Source of the DNA: G963666895 sp963666895
Lineage (GTDB): Bacteria; Desulfobacterota; Desulfovibrionia; Desulfovibrionales; Desulfovibrionaceae
Length of the DNA: 64,000 bases
NCBI GenBank assembly: GCA_963666895.2
Contig: CAXXNS010000010.1
Span: 609,439 to 673,438, forward strand
Direction of reading: 5' to 3'
Each line of letters starts with the position of its first letter. The stretch's first letter is position 1. The position numbers and the translations under genes were made by a program. The notes under the pieces were generated by a model. That model had not been told where the DNA came from, made no database searches, and was given only the letters and a program-made list of their open reading frames with translations. Positions 16,032 through 24,214 of the stretch are shown here, one piece after another.

Positions 16032-16673
16032 ATGCGCAAAGCGGCTATCCTTCTGGCCTGCGGGCTCGTCCTGGGGCTGTTCGCCATCCCGGCCACGGCC
16101 CAGGACGAGGATGTGGACTGGCAGGCGTACAGAACCGAATACGACAAGCACCGTACCCGGTATTACGAGACGGGCAGCTACGCCCGCGCCCTGGCTGCGG
16201 CCAGGACCATCTTCGAGCTGGCGGACGACGAATACGAGGTGGCCACGGCGGTCAACGGCGTGGTGGCCCACCGCACCTGGCTGACCCTGCCGGGCGAAGA
16301 CCCGGGCGAGGCCTGGTGGTACGTGGGCGTGGGCACGGCCGAGGACGGCCGCGTCGTGGTCCGGGTCCGCATGGCTCCGGAGCCCGACCCCCAAGGCCCC
16401 ACGGACCTGTCCTCGGGCCGGTTGAGCCGCCTGGACGTGTCCCTGATCAACCCCACCGAGACCACCACCTTTGAACTGACCGATACGGACGGGGCCGTGG
16501 GCCTGTTCCTCATGCGCATGGATTGGCTCATGGGCGCCAACCCGTACTGGCTCTACTGCAACGCGGCCGCGGAATTCGCCAAGATCGACGACTGGGAGGG
16601 CAGCCTGGACGCCTTCTGCCGCCAGGCCGAGGACGTGCGCGCGGACCGGGTGCCCCTGAAGCTGCCCAAGTAG
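16032..16673 (+). CDS. Exported protein of unknown function
   Basis: The 213-residue protein has a clear signal peptide (cut after PATAQ). The mature part starts with a Tyr/Arg-rich helix with TPR-like spacing (YDKHRTRYYETGSYARALAA), continues with a beta region (GRVVVRVRMAPEP), and ends with another TPR-like helix pair containing two cysteines (YCNAAAEFAKIDDW, DAFC). It is not a phage gene by type and sits between two phage blocks on the same strand. A GGGAG motif precedes the ATG. Confidence 0.6.
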   Translation: MRKAAILLACGLVLGLFAIPATAQDEDVDWQAYRTEYDKHRTRYYETGSYARALAAARTIFELADDEYEVATAVNGVVAHRTWLTLPGEDPGEAWWYVGVGTAEDGRVVVRVRMAPEPDPQGPTDLSSGRLSRLDVSLINPTETTTFELTDTDGAVGLFLMRMDWLMGANPYWLYCNAAAEFAKIDDWEGSLDAFCRQAEDVRADRVPLKLPK

Positions 16674-16732
16674 ATTCCCCGGGCCGGGCGTGGTAGCATG
16701 GCCCGTCGCGAACCGGAACACAGGGGGCTTGC

Positions 16733-17083
16733 ATGAACCGTATCCCGATTCTTGCCGTTTTCGTGATCCTTTTCGCCCTGGCCGCTGCGGATTGCCGGGC
16801 GGACGAGGAGTATCAGGAGCTTCTGGACAAGGACTGGCAGTCCATGACCGACCAGGAGCTGGCCGAGTACGACGGCGAGCTCACCGAGGCCATCAAGGAC
16901 TGCGAGGACTACACCGGCACGCAGATGGTGGGCCAGGGCACCAGGACCGGCCAGAGCTACGGCTCGGACATCGGCATTTCCTTCGGCACCCGGCCCGGCA
17001 CCAAGGTCTGCGATTCCTCGGAGCTGCATCAGCGGCAGACCGAGGTGCGCGTGCTCATGCAGGAGCGCGGCATAGCGCCCTGA
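16733..17083 (+). CDS. Small exported protein, paralogue of the convergent lipoprotein
   Basis: This 116-residue protein has a signal peptide ending near CRADE. The mature domain has the order LAEYDGELTEAIKDCE, then a Gly/Ser-rich turn with GTRTGQSYGSDIGISFG, and CDSSELHQRQTEVRVLMQERG. The convergent gene at 17112 has the same order (YDLDAAIADCEGQ, GSYGSGVGVAVGLP, CDSSALRQRQAEVGLEL), so the two are paralogues facing each other. The role is unknown. Two conserved Cys could form a disulfide. Confidence 0.6.
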   Translation: MNRIPILAVFVILFALAAADCRADEEYQELLDKDWQSMTDQELAEYDGELTEAIKDCEDYTGTQMVGQGTRTGQSYGSDIGISFGTRPGTKVCDSSELHQRQTEVRVLMQERGIAP

Positions 17084-17111
17084 CGGGCCCTGACGTGTCG
17101 GAATCGCTCGC

Positions 17112-17471
17112 CTACGGCTGCAGGCCGCGTTTGTAGAGCTCCAGCCCGACCTCGGCCTGGCGTTGGCGCAGGGCCGATGAATCGCAGCTGGATCCCAGGG
17201 GCAGGCCCACGGCCACGCCCACTCCCGAACCATAGGACCCCGTTGTCCCGCCCACGCCCACCCGGGGCGAGGACGAGCCTTGGCCCTCGCAATCCGCGAT
17301 GGCCGCGTCCAGGTCGTAGTAGTAGCGCAGGATGCCCGCGTCGGACATGGCCTGGGGGTTTTCCTTGAGCAGGGGATGGGGCTTGGCGGCCGCGCAGCCC
17401 GCGATCATGACCAGACAGGCCATGACCAGACAGGCCAGGGCAAGGCAGGTTCCGCGGAGCAGGGAAGGCAT
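17112..17471 (-). CDS. Small lipoprotein, paralogue of the facing exported protein
   Basis: The 119-residue product has a lipoprotein signal with lipobox IAGC and the same domain as the gene at 16733, with conserved Cys, a Gly/Ser turn and CDSSALRQRQ. It lies 8 bases downstream of the Gly-rich gene, so both probably share one transcript. The two paralogues converge across only 28 bases. Confidence 0.6.
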   Translation of the reverse strand: MPSLLRGTCLALACLVMACLVMIAGCAAAKPHPLLKENPQAMSDAGILRYYYDLDAAIADCEGQGSSSPRVGVGGTTGSYGSGVGVAVGLPLGSSCDSSALRQRQAEVGLELYKRGLQP

Positions 17472-17479
17472 GGCCGGGT

Positions 17480-19093
17480 TCAGCCGTTGGCAGCCACCAG
17501 CGAGCCGCCGGGCCGCTCCGGGGCCATGAGGAAGTACAGGGTCACGTCGCGGCTGAGGTCCAGCTCGTAGATGGGATTGCTGGCCACGTTGTAGTCGATG
17601 GCCGTGTTGTGCACGCTGACCACGTCGGCGTTGTTTTCGTAGACGACGCTGTATTCCGAGTTCACCACGCGGTCGGCCGAGAAGTCCTGGACCACGGCCC
17701 GCGGGGCCCCGAGGGCGTCGCCGGTCGTGCCGCCATCCAAGGACAGGCTGGTCTGGGTCACGTTGGTGATCCAGGTCTTTTCCTCGGAGTTCACGGTCTT
17801 GCTGAAGTCGTAGGTGACCTGCCCGCCCGCCGGACGGGTCAGGTCCTGGCCGCCCTTGGCCACCGAGGTGTCCATGGGGCCCACGTTCAGCTGCTTGGTG
17901 GACGCGGAGAAGTCCTTGACCTTGGGCGGTTCCCAGGTGGAGCGTGTGTCTCTGGGCTTCCAGGCCGTGTGTTCCACGGTGTGGGACCGCTCGTCCCGTG
18001 GCCAGTTCTGCACGTGCACGCTGCGCGGCCCCTGGAAGTGGGACATCTCGTGCGGGTAGACCTTGCCCGGCCGGGGCGGGTTGACCTGGCCCGGGGGCGT
18101 GTTGGGCGCGATGCCCAGCTTGGGGGTCGGGGGCACGTTGCTGGTGGCCGAGATGGAGCGCCCTCCGGCCGAGGTGTCGATGGGCACGCTGCCGCCCGGG
18201 GTGAAGTGGCCCGAGCCCTGGCTGGGCGTGATGTGCCCCGTGTTTTGGGAGGCCTGGCCTCCGGTGGCGGCCGTGACGGGCACCTCGCCGCCCGGGGTGT
18301 AGTGGCTCGAACCGCCGGTGCTCGGGGAGATGACGTACAGGCTCGAAGGCACGTTGGACCCGCCACCGCCCCCGCCGCCCCCGACCGAGCCGCCTGAACT
18401 CCCGCCGCCCGAGGCCGCGCTGACGGAGCCGCCGCCCGAGCCGCCTGAACTTCCGCCGCCCGAAGCCGAACTGATGGAGCCGCCCCCGCCGCCCCCGCCG
18501 CCTACGGAGCCGCCGCCCGAGGCCGTGCTGATGGAGCCGCCGCCCGAGCCGCCTGAACTTCCGCCGCCCGAGGCCGAACTGATGGAGCCGCCGCCTCCGC
18601 CCGAGGCCGCGCTGACGGAGCCGCCGCCACCACCGCCGCCCGAGCCGCCTGAACTTCCGCCGCCCGAAGCCGAACTGATGGAGGCACCGCCGCCGCTGAT
18701 GGAACCGCCGCCGCCACCGCCGCTGATGGAGCCGCCTCCGCCCCCACCGACGGAGCTGACTGAGCCGCCACCACCACCGCTGATGGAACCGCCGCCGCCG
18801 CCGCTGACAAAGCCCCCGCCGCCGCCGGGCTGGGGAATGGGGCTGGAGGTGTCGCCCTGGGAGTAGACCATGCCGCCCTGGGGCGCGGCGTAAGGGATGC
18901 GGGCCGGGGAGGTGTCGATGGGTACGTAGCCAGCGCCGGTGTAGGGAATACGGGCAGGAGTGGTGTCGATGGGCACGTGACCGGCCTCGCCAACGTGGCT
19001 CACTCCGGCCGGTCCGGCCTGGAACGAGCCCGCGGGTCCGGCCTGGGTGGCGCCGGCCGGTCCGGCGACGATGAAGTCTGTCACTTCGTACAT
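17480..19093 (-). CDS. Large Gly/Ser-repeat protein of unknown function
   Basis: The 537-residue protein has no signal peptide. Residues 1-75 contain short repeats (GPAG, then PIDTTPARIPY and PIDTSPARIPY). Residues about 88-245 are almost only Gly and Ser, with units such as GGGGSISS and SASGGGSSGGSGGG. A Thr/Pro-rich part follows with PGGEVPV and PGGSVPI repeats, and the last 140 residues form an ordinary globular-looking domain (QVTYDFSKTVNSEEKTW to YELDLSRDVTLYFLMAPE). The C-terminal domain also contains a repeated N-E-D-x-S-type pattern. The repeats look like a flexible spacer. It could be a particle-associated fibre or surface protein; no family is recognised. Confidence 0.6.
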   Translation of the reverse strand: MYEVTDFIVAGPAGATQAGPAGSFQAGPAGVSHVGEAGHVPIDTTPARIPYTGAGYVPIDTSPARIPYAAPQGGMVYSQGDTSSPIPQPGGGGGFVSGGGGGSISGGGGGSVSSVGGGGGGSISGGGGGGSISGGGASISSASGGGSSGGSGGGGGGGSVSAASGGGGGSISSASGGGSSGGSGGGSISTASGGGSVGGGGGGGGSISSASGGGSSGGSGGGSVSAASGGGSSGGSVGGGGGGGGSNVPSSLYVISPSTGGSSHYTPGGEVPVTAATGGQASQNTGHITPSQGSGHFTPGGSVPIDTSAGGRSISATSNVPPTPKLGIAPNTPPGQVNPPRPGKVYPHEMSHFQGPRSVHVQNWPRDERSHTVEHTAWKPRDTRSTWEPPKVKDFSASTKQLNVGPMDTSVAKGGQDLTRPAGGQVTYDFSKTVNSEEKTWITNVTQTSLSLDGGTTGDALGAPRAVVQDFSADRVVNSEYSVVYENNADVVSVHNTAIDYNVASNPIYELDLSRDVTLYFLMAPERPGGSLVAANG

Positions 19094-19249
19094 GGTCGCA
19101 CTCGCTGGTTTTTCTCCGGTCTGTGCCCATGCGGAAATCTTTTGAGGTCTTTGGGCGACAGGGCGCACCAAGCCCCACGGGATTTTCCGCACATCCAGTG
19201 AACCACCGGGAAACCGGAAAGTCAAGTCGGACAGTCCAGCCAAAAGGGC

Positions 19250-19327
19250 TGTCAATGGGGGAATCCGGGTCTTTTGGGGGGCAAACAGGGGGCGGTTTCT
19301 TCCCGGGTCCGGAACCCGGGGTATGAT
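19250..19327 (+). promoter_or_regulatory. Repeated 78-base promoter-like element, copy E2
   Basis: Same element as at 12836, here ending in TATGAT (19322-19327). The 72-base spacing is kept. The inverted repeat is CCCGGGTCCGGAACCCGGG, the best-paired of the five. It lies 54 bases before the block with the portal gene. Confidence 0.75.
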
Positions 19328-19381
19328 TCCAGCCGTGACGGAAAACAGGCCGCGCGGCGGCCGCAACATAAGGAGGTCGTC

Positions 19382-19699
19382 ATGGGCGGAGGAAGCGCGT
19401 TGGGAACGGTGGTGTCCATCGTGTCCACGCTGGCCGGTTCGGCGCTGTCGGGCTCGTCCTCAAAAGGCTCGGAGTCCGCCCTGCTCCAACAGCAACGCGA
19501 GGAGCGGGAGCGGGCCAGGCAGCAGGAGGCCGAGGAGCGGCGCAAGCGGCAGGAACGGCTGACCGATGCCAGGGATCTGGCCGACAAGCGGCTGGGCGCC
19601 CTGTCCGGCCGGGAATCCACGCTGGCCACGGGCGGGGCCGGGCTGCTGACCCGGGCCCAGGTACAGACCGGCCAACTCAAGGAGAAGCTGGGACAATGA
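19382..19699 (+). CDS. Small phage structural (lumen-type) protein
   Basis: The 105-residue protein has a Gly/Ser/Ala-rich start and a long charged helix (QQQREERERARQQEAEERRK), then a second helix. A similar layout occurs in the gene at 37929: polar start, charged helix rich in Ala/Arg/Glu, and a short Ser/Gly tail. Both resemble T7-like proteins found in the virion lumen. AAGGAGG precedes the ATG. It overlaps the portal gene by four bases, so it belongs to the same operon. Confidence 0.55.
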   Translation: MGGGSALGTVVSIVSTLAGSALSGSSSKGSESALLQQQREERERARQQEAEERRKRQERLTDARDLADKRLGALSGRESTLATGGAGLLTRAQVQTGQLKEKLGQ

Positions 19700-21266
19700 T
19701 GAACGCAGCTGCCGACGAACAGGTGCAATGGGTGCTGTCCCGCTTGGCCGACATGGAGGCGGTTCGGCAGCCCTGGATGGAGACCTGGCGCGAACTGACC
19801 GGGTACGTGCTGCCGCGCAAGAATTCCTTTGACGGCCTGGCCGGCTCCCTGACCGGACGGGCCCGGGATGAGCGCATCTTCGACTCCACTCCGGCCCACT
19901 GCCTGGAGATGCTGGCCTCGAGCCTGGGCGGGCTGCTGACCAATCCGGCCCTGCCCTGGTTCGACATCCGGGTGCGCGGCCGCGGGGTCCGGGACTCGGA
20001 GGACCTGGCCGACCGGCCCGAGGTGCGCGACTTCCTGCGCCTGGCCAAGGAGCGCATGGTCCGGCTGTTCAACACCGAGGGCACCGGGTTCCAGGCCCAC
20101 GTGCACGAGCTTTACCTGGACGTGGCCCTGCTGGGCACCGGGATCATGTACGTGGAGGCGGACCCGGACTGCGTGGTGCGCTTCTCCACCCGGCCCCTGG
20201 GCGAGGTCTTTGTGGCCGAGTCGGCCCGGGGCGTGGTGGACACGGTCATCCGGCGCTACGAGCTCACGGTCCGCCAGGCCTGGCTGGAATGGGGGCGACG
20301 CCTGCTCCGACGCGGTGCGGGAGAAGCTCAAGGACAAGCCCGAGGACAAGGTGGAGATCGTGCACGCGGTCTACCCCCGGCTGGACCGCGACCCGCGCTC
20401 CATGTTCGCCGCGGACTTCCCCTACGCCTGCGTGTACCTGGAGACCGCCTCGCGCCGCCTCTTGGAGGAGTCGGGCTACCACGAGATGCCCTACATGGCC
20501 CCGCGCTGGTCCAAGGCGGCCGGGGAGATCTACGGCCGGGGCCCCGGGCTCACGGCCCTGTCCGACACCCGGGTGCTCAACGCCATGAGCCGGACCGCGC
20601 TCATGGCTGCGGAAAAGATGAGCGACCCGCCGCTCATGGTGCCGGACGACGGCTTCCTGGGGCCGGTGCGCACCGGGCCGGGCGGCCTGTCCTACTATCG
20701 GGCCGGAAGCCAGGACCGCATCGAGGCCCTGCCCGTGAAGGTGGACCTCAAGGCGGCCGAGGAAATGATGGAGAAGCGCCGCCAGTCCGTGCGCCGCATC
20801 TTCCTCAACGACCAGCTGACCCCGGACTCGGGCCCGGCCATGACGGCCACCGAGGCGGTCATCCGCCAGTCCGAGAAGATGCGGGTCCTGGGTCCGGTGC
20901 TGGGCCGCATGCAGACCGAGTTCCTGGGCCCGCTCATCGGCCGGGTGTTCCGCATCCTGCTGCGGGCCGGGGAGCTGCCCAGGCTGCCCGAGGGCCTGGC
21001 CCCGGACATGGTCGCGGTGGAATACGTCTCCCCGGTGTCCCCGGGCCCAGCGCCAGTACGAGGCCCACGGCCTGATCCAGGCCATGGAGTACCTGTCGCC
21101 CTTTGTGGGCAACCAGGATCCCTTCGGGGTGCTGGACAACTTCGACACCGACCGCATCGCCCGCCACGCGGCCGAACTCTTCGGCGCGCCCGGGGACTAT
21201 CTGCGCTCCCGGGACGAGGTGGCGGCGCGGCGCAGCGGCCGGGCCAAGGAAACGGAGGTGGCGTGA
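19696..21266 (+). pseudogene. Phage portal (head-to-tail connector) protein, two frameshifts
   Basis: Joined across two shifts the product is about 522 residues, normal for the head-to-tail connector family of T7/BPP-1-like phages. The start is MMNAAADEQVQWVLSRLADM, with RIFDSTPAHCLEMLASSLGG and VALLGTGIMYVE in the first part. The first shift lies in five G at 20291-20295, after which the frame continues through ASRRLLEESGYHEMPYMAPR, VRRIFLNDQLTPDSGPAMTA and FLGPLIGRVFRILLRAG. The second shift is near 21039-21047, followed by RQYEAHGLIQAMEYLSPFV to the TGA. Both shifts behave like one surplus G or C, consistent with assembly errors. Confidence 0.85.
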
Positions 21267-21511
21267 TGCAACGGGACCATGACAAGGCCGTGGACATGCA
21301 CCAGGCCTACTGCCGGGTCTTTGACGGTGTGGATGGGCGCAAGGTGCTGGAGGATCTCAAGGCCAGGGGTTTTTTCCTGGCCTCCTGCCTGGCTCCGGAC
21401 CCGTGCCGTACGGCCTTCAACGAGGGCCGCCGCTCCCTGGTGCTCCACGTCCTGGCCATGCTGGACCGGGACCGGTTCGGGGACGGATCGGCAACAAAAG
21501 AGCGTGGTTAG
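21266..21511 (+). CDS. Bbp19-like small phage protein
   Basis: The 81-residue protein matches the small family named after Bordetella phage BPP-1 Bbp19: CRVFDGVDGRKVLEDLKARG in the first half, then DPCRTAFNEGRRSLVLHVLA. These proteins sit beside portal genes in short-tailed phages; their role is not established. It starts one base inside the portal stop (TGATG), a typical coupling. Its TAG overlaps the stop of the tiny convergent gene at 21508. Confidence 0.75.
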   Translation: MQRDHDKAVDMHQAYCRVFDGVDGRKVLEDLKARGFFLASCLAPDPCRTAFNEGRRSLVLHVLAMLDRDRFGDGSATKERG

Positions 21512-21615
21512 GGAAGGTCCTGGACGTGGGCGACCCAGGTGTTGAAGGCCACGATGGCCATGTACAGGGCCACTCCCCAGGCCAGCTTGCGGAACAGAAA
21601 CTTGATGGCGAACAC
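21508..21615 (-). CDS. Tiny one-helix membrane protein (35 residues)
   Basis: A GTG at 21615 follows GGAGG at good spacing and opens 35 codons: a short basic start (AIKFLFRKLAWG), a membrane helix (VALYMAIVAFNTW) and a polar tail ending QDLP, stop TAA. A basic start, helix and polar tail behind a clean ribosome site make it credible as a real small protein. It faces the Bbp19-like gene, and the stops overlap as TTAG. Function is unknown. Confidence 0.5.
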   Translation of the reverse strand: MFAIKFLFRKLAWGVALYMAIVAFNTWVAHVQDLP

Positions 21616-21756
21616 GGCTCCCTCCTTGGATGCGTCAAAAAAGCGCCAAAAAATCGACTACCTGGGAGGGATTGAGCAACAAGCGTACCAGCCGGGGGAA
21701 TCCGCAAAATAACCAATAAAATCAAAATGTAGGAAACAAACAAAGGAGGAATTTGC

Positions 21757-22616
21757 ATGACCCAGACCATCACCGGGGCCCCCCAGCCGGGCCCGCAACA
21801 GGATTGGCGGGCCACCCTGCCCGGGGACTGGACCGTGCTGGTCCGTGACGAGACCGGCCGGGAAATGGAGATCCCGCTCCGCGAGCACCCGGCCCTGGCC
21901 AAGTACGCGGACAAGGACGAGGCCGTGAAAGCCCTGGTCCACGCCCAGCGACTCATCGGCCGCAGGCCCGAGGGTTGGGTGGAGGTGCCCGGACCCGAGG
22001 CCGGCAGCGATGCCTGGGACGCGCTCTACGCCGCCCTGGGCCGCCCCGAGAACCCGGAGGGCACGAGCTGCCGGACATGGAGCTGCCCGAGGGTTTTGCC
22101 ATCTCCGAGGAGATCCGGGCCCGGTTCCTGGACAAGGCCTACGAGCTGGGCCTGACGCCCGGGCAGGTGGCCGGGCTCTACCAGTGGTTCCTGCCCCTGA
22201 ACATGGCCGCCTCGGCCGAGATCGAGGACCGCGTCCGCGTCCTGCGCCAGGATGAGCTGGAGATCCTGCGCGGCCTGCACCGGGCCGAGACCGGCCGGGT
22301 TTTGGACAAGGCCCGCCAGGCCGTGCTGGCCCTGGGCGGGGAGGAACTGCTCGCGGTGCTGGACGAGACCGGCGCCGGGGACCGGGCCACCGTGGTCAAC
22401 GCCTTTGCCCAGGTGGCGCCCCTGCTCCTGGAGGGCAAGCTGCGCGGCCGCGTCCCGGTCGGGGCCGAGCCTTTGACCGAGGCCAGGCTCAGGGAGATGA
22501 TGCGCGACCCGCGCTACCACGATCCCACCCGCCGCGACCCGGACTTCGTGCGCCGCGTCACCGAGGGGTTCGAGCGCCTCAACCCGGGGCAGTACGAACC
22601 CGGTGCGAGGGTTTAG
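21757..22616 (+). pseudogene. Phage capsid scaffolding protein, one frameshift
   Basis: Joined, the product is about 285 residues. The N-terminal half starts MTQTITGAPQPGPQQDWRAT and includes ALAKYADKDEAVKALVHAQR, a phrase common in scaffold proteins of short-tailed phages. The frame breaks near 22055-22066; the following frame reads ELPDMELPEGFAISEEIRAR, then long helices, and ends REMMRDPRYHDPTRRDPDFV and GFERLNPGQYEPGARV. One missing base would restore it. Scaffold guides capsid assembly and is lost afterwards. GGAGG precedes the ATG; the 140 bases upstream are unusually AT-rich and may hold its promoter. This is the only phage block without the 78-base element. Confidence 0.75.
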
Positions 22617-22635
22617 GCTGTACGGAATCGGAAAG

Positions 22636-22702
22636 GAGTAAACAAAACAAGCCCGGAGGTTGTCTGCTTACCGAAAGGTGGCGGACAGCACTCGGGCTTG
22701 TT
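22636..22702 (-). terminator. Large hairpin, likely terminator for the leftward gene
   Basis: AACAAGCCCG (22646-22655) pairs with CGGGCTTGTT (22693-22702), with inner pairing of TTGTC and GACAG. Read leftward it is followed by TTGTTTTGTTT, so it can end the 22722 gene. It also lies 20 bases after the scaffold stop and may act in both directions. Confidence 0.6.
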
Positions 22703-22721
22703 GCGTTTCAGGGGTTCGGAA

Positions 22722-22958
22722 TCAGCGGTTGCGGTTGATCAGGACTTCCAGGAGCAGGACGGCGCCCTTTTCCTTGTCCGTGTCCAGGTCCGGCTCCGGG
22801 GCCGAATGGAGGATCAGCTCACGCTGGGTGGCGTTGGAACGCGGCCATGGCTCTTCGGCCTTGCTGTTTCGCAGGAGCAGGAAGGCGGCCAGAAGGACGG
22901 CCAGGGCCAACAAAACCGGGAGCCAAGCGTAACGAAGGCTCTTTCTTGTCATTTTCAT
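22722..22958 (-). CDS. Small membrane-anchored protein of unknown function
   Basis: The 78-residue protein has a basic start (KMTRKSLRYAW), one hydrophobic segment (LPVLLALAVLLAAFLLL) and a polar tail of about 45 residues ending LLEVLINRNR. It lies between the scaffold and a lipoprotein on the other strand. Two in-frame ATG codons (22958 and 22952) are possible starts. No family recognised. Confidence 0.5.
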   Translation of the reverse strand: MKMTRKSLRYAWLPVLLALAVLLAAFLLLRNSKAEEPWPRSNATQRELILHSAPEPDLDTDKEKGAVLLLEVLINRNR

Positions 22959-23253
22959 GTCCGGGACCCGCCGGAGGCTGTTGGGGGGGGTAAAACAAGG
23001 GCTCGTGCGGGTCCGCGCCTTTAGAGAAGGTAATGGTGGGGATTGCGGAGTCAATGATGCTTAATAAAAATTAATATGTTGTTTTATTGAAAACGCAACG
23101 TCGAACCCGGCCCCGGCCAGCGGACGGTTCTCGCCCACGGCATATCGTTTTGGTTGTATCTAGCTGTAAGCATTGACAATAGCCAATCGTTAATATAGGG
23201 CGAACCTTTCGTAATGCTGTGTACATGAAACCAACTTCAATCTGGAGCTGCGA
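22959..23253. other. AT-rich divergent intergenic region
   Basis: These 295 bases separate two divergent genes. The middle (about 23030-23100) is rich in A and T, unlike the surroundings, with TTAATAAAAATTAATATG, and is likely to contain promoters for both sides. No open frame or stable hairpin of note was seen. Confidence 0.4.
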
Positions 23254-23736
23254 GTGAAACGGGTATTTTTGTTTCTGCTGGTTGTTGTCAGTGCGGCCTC
23301 GGCATGCGGAGGATCGTCCTTGGATACGACCGAAGGTATCGCTGAGGCCCTGGTGGAGGATCTGCGCGACAATGATTTGAAGGCCTATCTGTCCACCCTC
23401 GTGATCAACGAGGAGGGCATAGAGTGCATGATTGAAAGGGGCAGTGAAAAAGTAAGCGCCAAGGCGAAAAAATTCAGAAATAGATTGGACGAAATCCGCA
23501 ATGAGGCCGTGGAGGACTGGACCAAGGCCAGGAAAGAGGGCTCCAGCAACGGCGTGGATTGGTCCCGGATCGAATCCGTGGACGTGAATTTCAAGAAGGG
23601 ATCGGACGGCGAACTGGAGTTCGCGGATATCTATGTGATGGTTACCGACGGCTCCCAGACTTTCAAGCTGAAGCTGGATGATTGCGTGAAGTGCGGAGGC
23701 CAGTGGTTCGTGACCGACGGCATTCGGTTTGACTGA
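23254..23736 (+). CDS. Lipoprotein of unknown function
   Basis: The 160-residue product has lipobox SAC-G (SAACGG-like) after a hydrophobic start. The mature part is one domain: a helix (GIAEALVEDLRDNDLKAYL), a Lys/Arg-rich helix (SEKVSAKAKKFRNRLDEIRN), strands VDVNFKKG and FADIYVMVTDG, and a Cys pair CVKC before GGQWFVTDGIRFD. The end block resembles the NTF2-like lipoproteins near 9-11 kb, so it may be a distant member. GTG at 23254 follows GGAG. Codon use is less GC-biased than its neighbours. Confidence 0.65.
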   Translation: MKRVFLFLLVVVSAASACGGSSLDTTEGIAEALVEDLRDNDLKAYLSTLVINEEGIECMIERGSEKVSAKAKKFRNRLDEIRNEAVEDWTKARKEGSSNGVDWSRIESVDVNFKKGSDGELEFADIYVMVTDGSQTFKLKLDDCVKCGGQWFVTDGIRFD

Positions 23737-23761
23737 TCCCGTTATACGCTGGAACAGCAGC

Positions 23762-23799
23762 AACCCGCTCCGGTTTTGGCCGGAGCGGGTTGTTTTTTT
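23762..23799 (+). terminator. Rho-independent terminator
   Basis: AACCCGCTCCGG pairs perfectly with CCGGAGCGGGTT around TTTTGG and is followed by GTTTTTTT. A strong terminator after the lipoprotein. Confidence 0.9.
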
Positions 23800-23820
23800 A
23801 GGGAAAGAGGGTGGTGGACC

Positions 23821-24075
23821 CTAGCTCCAGCGGTCCGCGGCCAGGCCCAGCAGCAGGGCCGCGGCCTCGGGGGATTGCTGGTCCGGCCGCAGGGTGGGGC
23901 CGGGATTGAGCACCAGCTCGCGGGGCTTGACGCGCCGGAGATGCTCGGGCTCGAGGAGCAGGGAGACCTCCTCCCCCTTGGCCGAGGTCACGGCGAAGTC
24001 GGCAAGGTTGGCGGCGAACCCGGCCAGGGCCAGGACGCCCAACAATAGGGCGACAAGAATCACTAATTTTTTCAT
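23821..24075 (-). CDS. Small exported or membrane-anchored protein
   Basis: The 84-residue product starts MKKLVILVALLLGVLALAGF, a signal peptide or anchor, and has a polar remainder with SLLLEPEHLRRVKPRELVLN. No family recognised. An AT-rich stretch with CAAAATG precedes it. It follows the TPR lipoprotein on the same strand after 139 bases. Confidence 0.5.
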   Translation of the reverse strand: MKKLVILVALLLGVLALAGFAANLADFAVTSAKGEEVSLLLEPEHLRRVKPRELVLNPGPTLRPDQQSPEAAALLLGLAADRWS

Positions 24076-24214
24076 TTTGTTGTCATCGTTCCTTTGTATC
24101 GATGACCCCCTGGGGGAGAACGTCGCCGAGGTGCGGCAGGGGGTTGTACGTCGTGGGGCGAGCGCTGAAGGGGGGTAGCTAATGGTTTGTTCCGGGGCTG
24201 TCAACCCCTGGCGA

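Noticed and set aside
18358..18840. CRISPR-like direct repeats
   Set aside because: The repeats are codon repeats of Gly and Ser with no unique spacers of constant length and no cas genes nearby.
18318..18866. Pro-rich protein on the + strand
   Set aside because: It is the reverse reading of the Gly/Ser repeats in the leftward gene; no ribosome site and implausible sequence of Pro, Glu and Leu only.
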